Source of the DNA: Lachnospiraceae bacterium | GTDB taxonomy: Bacteria; Bacillota; Clostridia; Lachnospirales; Lachnospiraceae | Reading direction: 5' to 3' | Length of the DNA: 64,000 nucleotides | Assembly (NCBI GenBank): GCA_024685005.1 | Contig: JAIKWF010000012.1 | Span: 107,147 to 171,146 of the forward strand | Shown: positions 9,285-18,588 of the stretch, one piece after another | Layout of the letters: every line of letters starts with the position of its first letter | Numbering within the stretch: position 1 is the first letter of the stretch | Notes under the pieces: generated by a model | What the model was told of the DNA's origin: nothing | Databases searched by the model: none | Seen by the model: only the letters and a program-made list of their open reading frames with translations | Program-made: the position numbers and the translations under genes

Positions 9285-12200
9285 ATGAGCAATAAAACCG
9301 ACTGTATTTACAGAGTTGGAATTGATATTGGTTCCACTACAGTTAAAATCGCATTTTTGGATGAGCAGGATCAGCTTGTCTTTTCTGATTATAAAAGGCA
9401 CTTTGCCAACATCCGCGAAACCCTGCTGGATCTGTTTGCTTTGGCAAAGGAGCAGCTTGGAGATGTATCCATCCGCCCCATGATCACAGGTTCCGGCGGG
9501 TTAGCACTGGCAAATTATCTGGACGTTCCTTTTACCCAGGAAGTGATCGCGGTTTCCACCGCTTTGAAAAAAGCCTGTCCCAAGACGGATGTAGCCATTG
9601 AGCTGGGCGGCGAGGATGCCAAGATCATTTATTTTGAGCACGGTAATGTGGAACAGCGTATGAACGGAATCTGTGCCGGCGGTACAGGCTCTTTTATTGA
9701 CCAGATGGCTTCCCTGCTGCAGACTGATGCACCCGGACTGAATGAGTATGCCAAAAGCTATCAGTCCCTTTATACCATTGCTGCCCGCTGCGGCGTGTTT
9801 GCCAAAACGGACATCCAGCCCTTGATCAACGACGGCGCCACCAAAGAGGATCTTTCCGCCTCTATCTTTCAGGCAGTTGTAAACCAGACCATCTCCGGTC
9901 TTGCCTGCGGAAAGCCCATCCGCGGCCATGTTGCATTCTTAGGCGGTCCTTTGCACTTTTTATCCGAACTGAAGGCTGCCTTTATCCGGACACTGAAGCT
10001 GGATGATGAGCACGCCATCACACCGGAGCATTCCCATCTCTTTGCAGCCATGGGTTCTGCTTTGAATGTAAACGATTCCTGCAGAGTGGTTGCTCTTGAA
10101 AAGATGCTTCTCTTACTGGAAAATGAGATCCACATTGCATTTGAAGTAGAGCGTCTTGCCCCTCTGTTTTCTTCCCAGACGGAATATGAACTGTTCCAGA
10201 CCAGACATAAACAGCATAAAGTCCGCACCAGGAAACTTTCCGAATACCGTGGCAATGCTTATCTTGGTATCGATGCGGGATCTACCACCACGAAGATCGC
10301 TCTCATCGGCGAGGACGGCAGTCTCCTGCATTCCTTCTATTCCGGCAATAACGGAAGCCCGCTTAAGACTGCCATTGCGGCTCTTGATGAGATCTACTCT
10401 CTTCTGCCGGAAGGTGTTACCATTCGTCACTCCTGCTCTACCGGATACGGTGAAGCACTGATGAAGGCTGCCTTTTTACTGGATGAAGGAGAAGTGGAGA
10501 CCGTTGCCCATTACTATGCGGCTGCCTTTTTCTCTCCGGATGTAGACTGCATCCTGGATATCGGCGGTCAGGATATGAAATGTATCAAGATCAAAAACGG
10601 CAGTGTGGATTCCGTTCTTCTGAACGAAGCCTGCTCTTCCGGCTGCGGTTCCTTTATCGAAACCTTTGCCAATTCTTTGAATTACGATGTCAGAGACTTT
10701 GCTTCGGAGGCTCTTTTTGCCCAGCATCCCATTGATCTGGGAACCCGCTGTACCGTATTTATGAATTCCAAGGTAAAACAGGCTCAAAAGGAAGGCGCCA
10801 GCGTTGCTGACATTTCCGCCGGTCTTGCCTATTCCGTTATCAAAAACGCCCTCTTTAAGGTGATCAAGGTATCCGATGCCGCATCTTTGGGTAAAAAGAT
10901 CGTGGTACAGGGCGGAACCTTTTACAATGATGCGGTTCTGCGTTCCTTCGAGATCATCGCAGGCTGCGAAGCAGTAAGACCCGATATCGCAGGTATCATG
11001 GGTGCTTTCGGTGCGGCGCTCATCGCCAAAGACCGCTATCATGAAAAAGAAGTGGTCAGCACGGATGAAGTGATCTCCACCATGCTTTCCCATGAAAGAC
11101 TGCAGGCTTTGGAGTTTACCACCCGCATGGCCAAGTGTCAGGGATGTACCAACAATTGCCGTCTTACCATCAACCAGTTCACCGGCGGCAGACAGTATAT
11201 CTCCGGTAACCGCTGCGAGCGCGGTATCGGCAAAGAAAAGAATAAAAAGAACATTCCCAATCTGTTTGAATACAAGCTGAAGCGCATTTTTGACTACGCT
11301 TCTCTTCCTGCTGATCAGGCACCCAGAGGAAAGGTGGGAATCCCCCGGGTTCTGAATATGTATGAGAACTATCCCTTCTGGCATACCTTCTTTACCCAGC
11401 TGGGCTATCAGGTGGTTCTGTCCCCTGTTTCCACTCATAAGATCTATGAGCTGGGTATTGAGTCCATTCCCAGCGAGTCGGAATGCTACCCTGCCAAGCT
11501 GGCCCACGGTCATGTACAGTGGCTCATCAATCAGGGTGTGGATTTCATTTTTTACCCTGCTGTCTTTTACGAGCGTGATGAAGTAAAAGGTGCCGGCAAT
11601 CACTACAACTGCCCCATCGTTACTTCTTATTCCGAAAATATCAAAAATAATGTTGAGGAGATCGGCGCAGGAAAAGTTACCCTGTGCAACCCTTTCCTTT
11701 CCTTCCGTGACAGGGATCTGATCTATTCCGCCTTGGCTCCGGTATTTCCCGAGATTCCCATGCAGGAGCTTCGGGTAGCCATTGCAAAGGGCTGGGATGA
11801 ACTGGAAAATGCCCGGGAGGATATGAAAAAGAAAGGGGAAGAAACCCTGGAATGGCTGAAAGAAACAGGCCACCACGGAATCGTGCTTGCCGGTCGTCCC
11901 TACCATATCGATCCCGAGATCAATCATGGTATCCCGGAACTGATCACCTCCTATGATGTGGCGGTTCTGACCGAGGATTCCATTTCCCATAAGGGCTTTC
12001 CCGAGCGGCCCCTGATCGTTTCCGACCAGTGGATGTATCACTCCAGTCTGTACGCCGCAGCCAGCTACGTGCGCACGGTGGACAATCTGGATCTGATCCA
12101 GCTTAACTCCTTCGGATGCGGCCTGGATGCCGTTACCACGGATCAGGTATGCGACATTCTTTCGGACAGTAACAAGATCTATACCTGTCTTAAGATCGAT

Positions 12201-13565
12201 GAAGTAAATAACCTGGGTGCAGCAAGGATCCGTGTTCGTTCCCTTTTGGCTGCCCTTCGTGTAAAAGCCCGTAAAAAAGAGGAACGGGTGGTTCGTTCCA
12301 CCGCTTATATCCGTACGGAATTTACGGAAGAAATGCGAAAAGAGTATACCATTCTCTGTCCGCAGATGTCTCCTTTCCACTTTGACGTGATCGAAGCTGC
12401 CTTTTGCAGCGCAGGATACAATCTGGAGGTTCTTCCTACGGACAGCCGTTCCATGGTCAATACCGGACTGAAATACGTAAATAACGATGCCTGCTACCCT
12501 TCCCTTATTGTGGTGGGTCAGATCATGGATGCCCTTTCCAGCGGCAAATACGATCTGAACAAGGTAGCTGTTGTCATCACCCAGACCGGCGGCGGATGCC
12601 GTGCCACCAACTACCTCGGCTTCATCCGGCGTGCCCTGATAAAGGCAAATATGGGACATATCCCCGTGATCTCCTTAAACCTGACCAAAGGCCTTGAGAC
12701 CAATGAGGGCTTCCATATGAATGCGGATCTTCTCCTGCGCGCTGCCTGCGGCTGCGTCTTCGGAGATCTGTTCATGCGCTGCGTTTACCGCATGCGTCCC
12801 TATGAGCTGACCACCGGCGCCGTTAATGCGGTCCATGAGAAATGGGTGAAAAAATGCCGCGAATTTGTTTCCGGAAAGCATTTGAATCTCTTCACCTTCC
12901 GGAGCATGTGCAAAAAGATCGTACAGGACTTTGATAAGATTCCCATCAGCGAGGAGCGCAAGCCCCGGGTAGGTATTGTAGGCGAGATCCTGGTAAAATT
13001 CCTTCCCGCCGCCAATAATTATCTGGCAGAGCTGTTGGAGGCTGAGGGCGCTGAGCCTGTTTGCCCGGATCTGATCGATTTTATGCAATACTGCTTCTAC
13101 AATCAGATTTATAAAGCAGAACATCTGGGTACGTCCAAAAAGACTGCCCGGACTTCCAGACTGGGAATCGAATTTGTGGAATTCATTCGCTCCGCTGCTA
13201 CGGATGCGCTGAAAAAATCCAGACATTTTGATGCTCCCGTGCGGATCGAAAGCCTGGCTGATTATGCCAAAGACATCGTATCCATCGGTAACCAGACCGG
13301 TGAAGGATGGTTCCTGACAGGAGAAATGCTGGAGCTGATCCATTCCGGCGCTTCCAATATCGTTTGTACACAACCCTTCGGCTGTCTGCCCAACCACGTG
13401 GTGGGCAAAGGCGTGATCAAAGAAATCCGCCGCAGACATCCCGATGCCAACATCGTGGCCATTGACTACGATCCCGGCGCCAGTGAGGTAAATCAGCTGA
13501 ACCGTATCAAGCTTATGCTCTCCACCGCAAACCGGAATATGGCAGAAAACAAGAACAATGCCTGA
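9285..13565 (+). CDS. 2-hydroxyacyl-CoA dehydratase / benzoyl-CoA reductase activase-like protein (two ASKHA modules + DUF2229/HgdB-like part)
   Basis: Two GIDxGSTTxKIA motifs (MSNKTDCIYRVGIDIGSTTVKIAF and AYLGIDAGSTTTKIAL), Cys motif KCQGCTNNC, DUF2229-like C-terminal part. Confidence 0.9.
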   Translation: MSNKTDCIYRVGIDIGSTTVKIAFLDEQDQLVFSDYKRHFANIRETLLDLFALAKEQLGDVSIRPMITGSGGLALANYLDVPFTQEVIAVSTALKKACPKTDVAIELGGEDAKIIYFEHGNVEQRMNGICAGGTGSFIDQMASLLQTDAPGLNEYAKSYQSLYTIAARCGVFAKTDIQPLINDGATKEDLSASIFQAVVNQTISGLACGKPIRGHVAFLGGPLHFLSELKAAFIRTLKLDDEHAITPEHSHLFAAMGSALNVNDSCRVVALEKMLLLLENEIHIAFEVERLAPLFSSQTEYELFQTRHKQHKVRTRKLSEYRGNAYLGIDAGSTTTKIALIGEDGSLLHSFYSGNNGSPLKTAIAALDEIYSLLPEGVTIRHSCSTGYGEALMKAAFLLDEGEVETVAHYYAAAFFSPDVDCILDIGGQDMKCIKIKNGSVDSVLLNEACSSGCGSFIETFANSLNYDVRDFASEALFAQHPIDLGTRCTVFMNSKVKQAQKEGASVADISAGLAYSVIKNALFKVIKVSDAASLGKKIVVQGGTFYNDAVLRSFEIIAGCEAVRPDIAGIMGAFGAALIAKDRYHEKEVVSTDEVISTMLSHERLQALEFTTRMAKCQGCTNNCRLTINQFTGGRQYISGNRCERGIGKEKNKKNIPNLFEYKLKRIFDYASLPADQAPRGKVGIPRVLNMYENYPFWHTFFTQLGYQVVLSPVSTHKIYELGIESIPSESECYPAKLAHGHVQWLINQGVDFIFYPAVFYERDEVKGAGNHYNCPIVTSYSENIKNNVEEIGAGKVTLCNPFLSFRDRDLIYSALAPVFPEIPMQELRVAIAKGWDELENAREDMKKKGEETLEWLKETGHHGIVLAGRPYHIDPEINHGIPELITSYDVAVLTEDSISHKGFPERPLIVSDQWMYHSSLYAAASYVRTVDNLDLIQLNSFGCGLDAVTTDQVCDILSDSNKIYTCLKIDEVNNLGAARIRVRSLLAALRVKARKKEERVVRSTAYIRTEFTEEMRKEYTILCPQMSPFHFDVIEAAFCSAGYNLEVLPTDSRSMVNTGLKYVNNDACYPSLIVVGQIMDALSSGKYDLNKVAVVITQTGGGCRATNYLGFIRRALIKANMGHIPVISLNLTKGLETNEGFHMNADLLLRAACGCVFGDLFMRCVYRMRPYELTTGAVNAVHEKWVKKCREFVSGKHLNLFTFRSMCKKIVQDFDKIPISEERKPRVGIVGEILVKFLPAANNYLAELLEAEGAEPVCPDLIDFMQYCFYNQIYKAEHLGTSKKTARTSRLGIEFVEFIRSAATDALKKSRHFDAPVRIESLADYAKDIVSIGNQTGEGWFLTGEMLELIHSGASNIVCTQPFGCLPNHVVGKGVIKEIRRRHPDANIVAIDYDPGASEVNQLNRIKLMLSTANRNMAENKNNA

Positions 13566-13625
13566 TCCGAAGGGATACAACCACGGTAAAAATGATCAAT
13601 CATTTATGATAAAGGAGGATACCCC

Positions 13626-14498
13626 ATGACCGAATTAAAACCTGTAAAAGAAGGCAAAGTAAGAGAGATCTATGATAACGGCGATTCCCTGATCATGGTT
13701 GCCACAGACCGCATCAGCTGCTTTGATGTGATCCTGCACAACGAGATCGTAAAAAAAGGCACCGTACTGACCCAGATCTCCAAATTCTGGTTTGACTTTA
13801 CCAAGGATCTGGTTCCCAACCATATGATCAGCACCGACACCGCTGATATGCCTGAATTTTTCAGACAGCCCCGCTTTGAAGGAAAGAGCATGAAGTGCAA
13901 AAAGCTTACCATGCTTCCCGTAGAGTGCATCGTCAGAGGCTACATCACCGGCAGCGGCTGGGCAAGCTATCAGAAAAACGGCACTGTCTGCGGCATCACC
14001 CTTCCGGAAGGATTAAAGGAATCCGACAAGCTTCCTGAGCCTATCTACACTCCTTCCACCAAGGCTGAGATCGGTGACCATGATGAAAATATCTCCTATG
14101 AGCAGAGTATCGAGCATTTGGAAAAAGAGTTCCCGGGGAAGGGAGAAGAATATGCGAAAAAGCTTCGTGATCTGACCATTGCCCTTTACAAAAAATGTGC
14201 GGATTACGCTGCTACCCGGGGTATCATCATTGCAGATACCAAGTTTGAGTTCGGTCTGGATGAAGAGGGCAACATCGTACTGGGTGATGAAATGCTCACA
14301 CCGGATTCCTCCCGTTTCTGGCCTGCTGACTCCTATGAGCCGGGACACGGACAGCCTTCCTTTGACAAGCAGTTCGCAAGAGACTGGCTGAAGGCAAACG
14401 ACGGCAATCACGACTGGACTCTTCCCCAGGATGTTGTAGACAAGACCATTGAGAAGTACCTGCAGGCTTACAAGCTGCTTACCGGTCAGGATCTGTAA
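13626..14498 (+). CDS. purC: phosphoribosylaminoimidazole-succinocarboxamide synthase
   Basis: 290 aa SAICAR synthetase motifs (VKEGKVREIYDN, VECIVRGYITGSGW, DTKFEFGLD). Confidence 0.96.
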   Translation: MTELKPVKEGKVREIYDNGDSLIMVATDRISCFDVILHNEIVKKGTVLTQISKFWFDFTKDLVPNHMISTDTADMPEFFRQPRFEGKSMKCKKLTMLPVECIVRGYITGSGWASYQKNGTVCGITLPEGLKESDKLPEPIYTPSTKAEIGDHDENISYEQSIEHLEKEFPGKGEEYAKKLRDLTIALYKKCADYAATRGIIIADTKFEFGLDEEGNIVLGDEMLTPDSSRFWPADSYEPGHGQPSFDKQFARDWLKANDGNHDWTLPQDVVDKTIEKYLQAYKLLTGQDL

Positions 14499-14568
14499 AA
14501 ATCGGCCTTATTGCTGTTTTATGCATACCTGATCAGGGTGGACCTGCGTCTGGCGGCCTGCGGCGGGG

Positions 14569-14623
14569 TGCCTGTGGCGGGTGCCTGTGGCGGGGTGCCT
14601 GTGGCGGGGTGCCTGTGGCGGGG
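14569..14623. repeat. GC-rich tandem repeat, TGCCTGTGGCGGGG about 4 copies
   Basis: Units at 14569, 14582, 14596, 14610; first unit one base short. Confidence 0.9.
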
Positions 14624-14693
14624 TGGACCGGGGGGACGGAGTCAGTGGGTCATTTTTTAAAAATGACCCACTGACTCCGTCCCCCCGGTCCAC
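14623..14693. repeat. dispersed palindromic element, copy A (35-bp perfect inverted repeat, 1-nt centre)
   Basis: gtggaccggggggacggagtcagtgggtcattttt-t-aaaaatgacccactgactccgtccccccggtccac. Confidence 0.95.
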
Positions 14694-14704
14694 TTTTTAT
14701 ACAA

Positions 14705-15859
14705 CTACCTTCTTCGGCGGTCATGGGTTTCATAATATCGCTTCTTATCTTCGTACATCAGACTGTCGATTCTGGATATGATATCTGTCTGATCATTCAG
14801 GTCAAAGATGCTGCCACCCATGGCAGCCGACAATTTGTAGGGTTTGCCGGAGGTTTCATTATAAGCATCCAAAGCTTCCCTGATCTTATTGCAATACGTC
14901 GGAATGGTTTCTTCCTCTCCGGAATTAAAGATGATCACAAACTCATCTCCCGCAAACCGGATCACGTTACCGTCGTTTTGTACGACCCCCGTCAGGATGT
15001 CCGCCATGGCTACAAGGGCCGCATCTCCCTCCGTATGAGAGTAATTGTCATTGATGGCTTTAAAGTCGTTCATATCCAGCATAATGGCTGCGATCTTCTC
15101 ATTTTTTCTTTTCCGGTAGTGTTCTCTGATCTTATCCAGCTCATAACGGTTGTAAACACCCGTCAGCTTATCCAGAAACAGATATTCATTCTGCAGGCAT
15201 ACCACAATGCTGCAAAAAGCCACCGCAAAGCATACAGGCTGCATGGAAACCCCGTAAAACAGGGTCTGAATCGTAACACCTGAAATAATGGGCAGCAAAA
15301 ATTCCCAAACCGGAAAAAAACGCAAAGCTCCCTCTCTGATCCGGCCGTTTAAATACACCACAAAACTGTACGCGATCAGATAAAAGGCTGCAATGATATA
15401 AACGAAATAGCAGGGGCCTCTTTTATAAACATTATTTTCATCGATGGAAAAAACGATCGGAGAAAAGAGATTGATCACAAGGAGCACTGTTTCGATGGTG
15501 GTAAGGGCCCACACCGTAACATATTGCACCTTGGAAATTTTTTTATTGATATGCTTTACGATCAGTGCCAGGACGCCGGTGCCCATGACCAGATTGTACA
15601 AAAAGAGCAGAGAGTTGCCAACTGTATTGTAAATCCGGTTAAACAGTCCCGGTCTCCCGTCTACAATAAAAATGAAAGGATCTATCAGACAGTCTATGAA
15701 GGTTGCCACAATCAGCGTAAGCAGGATCTTGCTCTCTTCTCTCCTTGCCGGAAGTCTCCAGCCTTTGGTAAGAAGAACAAGACCCATTAGCATAACGCCA
15801 ACATAATCAGCAATAAATACGGCAGTCAGATTGATGTTTGATACCATATTACCTCCCAA
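14705..15859 (-). CDS. membrane diguanylate cyclase (7TM sensor + GGDEF, AGDEF variant)
   Basis: DKLTGVYNRYEL...VIRFAGDEFVIIF; N-terminal multi-TM module. Confidence 0.9.
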   Translation of the reverse strand: MGGNMVSNINLTAVFIADYVGVMLMGLVLLTKGWRLPARREESKILLTLIVATFIDCLIDPFIFIVDGRPGLFNRIYNTVGNSLLFLYNLVMGTGVLALIVKHINKKISKVQYVTVWALTTIETVLLVINLFSPIVFSIDENNVYKRGPCYFVYIIAAFYLIAYSFVVYLNGRIREGALRFFPVWEFLLPIISGVTIQTLFYGVSMQPVCFAVAFCSIVVCLQNEYLFLDKLTGVYNRYELDKIREHYRKRKNEKIAAIMLDMNDFKAINDNYSHTEGDAALVAMADILTGVVQNDGNVIRFAGDEFVIIFNSGEEETIPTYCNKIREALDAYNETSGKPYKLSAAMGGSIFDLNDQTDIISRIDSLMYEDKKRYYETHDRRRR

Positions 15860-15868
15860 GGATTCCTG

Positions 15869-16792
15869 TCATTTTTTACCGATGGAATTCAGTTCATAGG
15901 GTGTAAGCTGATAAACGTAATAATTCAGCCAGTTGGTATAAAGATTATTGCTGTGTGACCGCCACTGCAGATGCGGCTTTTGTGACGGATCATCGTCTGG
16001 GAAATAATTCACCGGAATAGCCGGATTGATTCCCTTTTTCATATCCCGCTCATATTCATTTTTCAAAGTCAGTCTGTCGTATTCCAGATGTCCCATGACA
16101 AAGATCTGTTTTCCGTCCGGCGTCATGCAAAGGAGCACACCTGCTTCTTCAGACTCGGCAAGGACCACCAGTCCTTTTTCCTTATGGATCAGTTCCCTGG
16201 GAACATCGGTGTAACGGCTGTGCGGTGCTACAAAATAATCATCAAATCCCCGCACCAAAGGAACTTTTCTGTTCATCACTCTGTGGGAATAGACCCCGGA
16301 AAGCTTCGCATCAAGCCGCACCTTCGGCAGTCCGAAGTGATAATACAACCCCGCCTGGGCGCCCCAGCAGATATGGAAGGTGGAGGTTACATTCTCCTTG
16401 GACCATTCCATGATCCGGGTCAGTTCTTCCCAATAATCCACCTCTTCGAACTCCATCAGTTCCACCGGCGCTCCCGTAATGATCAGGCCGTCGTAGGTGT
16501 TTTCCCGCAGTTCTTCAAAGGAAGTATAAAAGCGGTTCAGATGGTTTACCGAGGTGTTCTGGGAAATGTGGCTGCTCATTTTCATGAACTCCACATCCAC
16601 CTGCAGCGGTGTGTTGGACAAGGAACGGAGCAGTTCCAGCTCCGTATCCTCTTTCAGGGGCATCAGATTCAGGATACAGATCTTCAGCGGTCTGATATCC
16701 TGACTCTGGGCCCTGTTTTCATCCATCACAAATATATTTTCGTCTTCCAGAATCTGTTTTACAGGTAAATCATTTTGGATCTTAATTGGCAT
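15869..16792 (-). CDS. metA: homoserine O-acyltransferase (MetA family; Glu in TGAPVE suggests acetyl specificity)
   Basis: 307 aa, [56 protein letters not shown]. Confidence 0.95.
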   Translation of the reverse strand: MPIKIQNDLPVKQILEDENIFVMDENRAQSQDIRPLKICILNLMPLKEDTELELLRSLSNTPLQVDVEFMKMSSHISQNTSVNHLNRFYTSFEELRENTYDGLIITGAPVELMEFEEVDYWEELTRIMEWSKENVTSTFHICWGAQAGLYYHFGLPKVRLDAKLSGVYSHRVMNRKVPLVRGFDDYFVAPHSRYTDVPRELIHKEKGLVVLAESEEAGVLLCMTPDGKQIFVMGHLEYDRLTLKNEYERDMKKGINPAIPVNYFPDDDPSQKPHLQWRSHSNNLYTNWLNYYVYQLTPYELNSIGKK

Positions 16793-16810
16793 TGCAAATA
16801 CCGTCCTGTC

Positions 16811-18475
16811 TTAGTTTTCTCCCTTTTCCAAAGCCAGGGTTCTGGTAGTCAGGTCGCATACCTGTGCCGGTCCGAAGTACTGAATTGCACCGGGATAGGT
16901 AAATGCAGTCTCAACAGCCCATTTTTCTCTGTTTGCCGCAAAGAATTTGAAGGGTGCGCCATCAAGCTCTACCAAAGCCTTTCTGATAACGGGCTTGTCT
17001 TCACCGTTTCTTCTTTCCATGTTCATCATCTTAGTGATGGGCATACCGCCTGCAACCCACTCTTCTGCAGGTTTGGACAGGTTGGAAACCTTGGAAAGAT
17101 ATCCGGTGTAACCATACTGGATCAGCATAAATGCATTGTATCCTAAGGAGTAGCAGTAATCAGCATCGAAGTTGGAAGGGAATGCACATCTTCCTTCATA
17201 ACCGAAGAAGTGATGCTGCGCGCCGAATTTACCCTTGTAAGTGCCGGCTGCTTTTCTGGCTGCCAGTTTCTCTTTTACCATCTCGGAGAACAGCTTCTCG
17301 GACTCGATGAGGGATACCTGTACGTTTCCGTGAGGATCTCTCTCCAGGAACAGCTGCTGCTGAACGAACTGGGGAAGGATCTCAAATACCGCAAAGGACT
17401 CAGCGGTAAGACCCTTCTTGATGAAGTCATATTTTGCTGCCCAGTCGGGAAGCGCATTAAACTTTTCGGTCTTCTCACCTGCAAGAAGCTCGTTGATCTC
17501 TGCGATCAGCTTGGAGAACTCAGGCACGAACTCTACGATACCCTCGGGAATAATGGCCACACCGAAGTTCTCACCATTGTTGCCTCTCGTCTCTACGGAA
17601 TCAGCGATGTAGTCAGCAATAGCAGAAAGAGACATCTTCTTGGCTGCCACTTCTTCACCGATGAGGCAGATGTTGGGCTGGGTCTCAAGTGCGCACTCAA
17701 GTGCAACGTGGGAAGCGCTTCGACCCATAACCTTGATGAAGTGCCAGTACTTCTTAGCGGAGTTGGCATCTCTTTCAATGTTACCGATGAGCTCGGAATA
17801 GGTCTTGGTTGCGGTATCAAAACCGAAGGAAGCCTCAATATCTTCATTCTTCAGGTCGCCGTCGATGGTCTTGGGGCATCCGATCACCTGAACGCCGGTG
17901 TTGTTTGCTGCCATGTACTCTGCCAGCGTTGCAGCATTGGTGTTGGAATCATCACCGCCGATGATCACGATAGCGGTAAGGCCGTTCTTCTTTGCATTCT
18001 CGGCAACGATAGCAAACTGCTCCTGGGTCTCGAGCTTGGTTCTTCCTGAACCGATGATATCGAAACCGCCTGTATTTCTGTATGCATCGATAAATGCATC
18101 ATCAAACTCTACATAATCATCCTTCAACAATCCGTCCGGGCCACCCTTAAAGCCCAGCAAAACATTCTCGCTATTGGTGGCTTTTAATGCATCATACAGA
18201 CCGGAGATCACGTTGTGTCCGCCGGGTGCCTGTCCACCGGAAAGGATCACGCCTACTACCTGCTTTTTCGCCTCGGAAGTATTGCTGCCCTTCTGGAAGG
18301 TGATCTCATTCTTACCGTAAGTGTTGGGGAAAAGCGCTTTGATCTTGTCCTGATCGGCTACGCTCTGGGTAGGAGCGCCATCCTTAACACAGATCTCGGA
18401 AATGCCGCCGCGCAGCATGCCGGGAAGCTTGGGCTGATATTCGTATCTTGTTTTCTGAAGCGGTGAAAGATTCAT
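16811..18475 (-). CDS. pfp: diphosphate--fructose-6-phosphate 1-phosphotransferase
   Basis: [15 protein letters not shown] motif, long-type PFP; start at MNLSPLQ. Confidence 0.94.
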   Translation of the reverse strand: MNLSPLQKTRYEYQPKLPGMLRGGISEICVKDGAPTQSVADQDKIKALFPNTYGKNEITFQKGSNTSEAKKQVVGVILSGGQAPGGHNVISGLYDALKATNSENVLLGFKGGPDGLLKDDYVEFDDAFIDAYRNTGGFDIIGSGRTKLETQEQFAIVAENAKKNGLTAIVIIGGDDSNTNAATLAEYMAANNTGVQVIGCPKTIDGDLKNEDIEASFGFDTATKTYSELIGNIERDANSAKKYWHFIKVMGRSASHVALECALETQPNICLIGEEVAAKKMSLSAIADYIADSVETRGNNGENFGVAIIPEGIVEFVPEFSKLIAEINELLAGEKTEKFNALPDWAAKYDFIKKGLTAESFAVFEILPQFVQQQLFLERDPHGNVQVSLIESEKLFSEMVKEKLAARKAAGTYKGKFGAQHHFFGYEGRCAFPSNFDADYCYSLGYNAFMLIQYGYTGYLSKVSNLSKPAEEWVAGGMPITKMMNMERRNGEDKPVIRKALVELDGAPFKFFAANREKWAVETAFTYPGAIQYFGPAQVCDLTTRTLALEKGEN

Positions 18476-18588
18476 TTGTTCATTTCTCCTTTTTTGATTT
18501 GCTTTATATTTTTCACATCTTGTGTGAAATGCACTAACACTGATTATAGCATATCCTGTCAAAGACTGCTATACGAAATTACGCGGGA

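Noticed and set aside
10476-12659. 727-aa minus-strand ORF (also 12675-13580) opposite the activase gene
   Set aside because: Antisense to a strongly conserved plus-strand coding sequence; composition is typical of antisense open frames.
14508-14781. Small ORFs on both strands sharing DRGDGVSGSF-KNDPLTPSPRST
   Set aside because: Both translations come from the perfect palindrome and minisatellite; artefact of the repeat.
16793-16810. SAM riboswitch or T-box upstream of metA
   Set aside because: Only ~18 bp separate metA from pfp, so no room for such an element.
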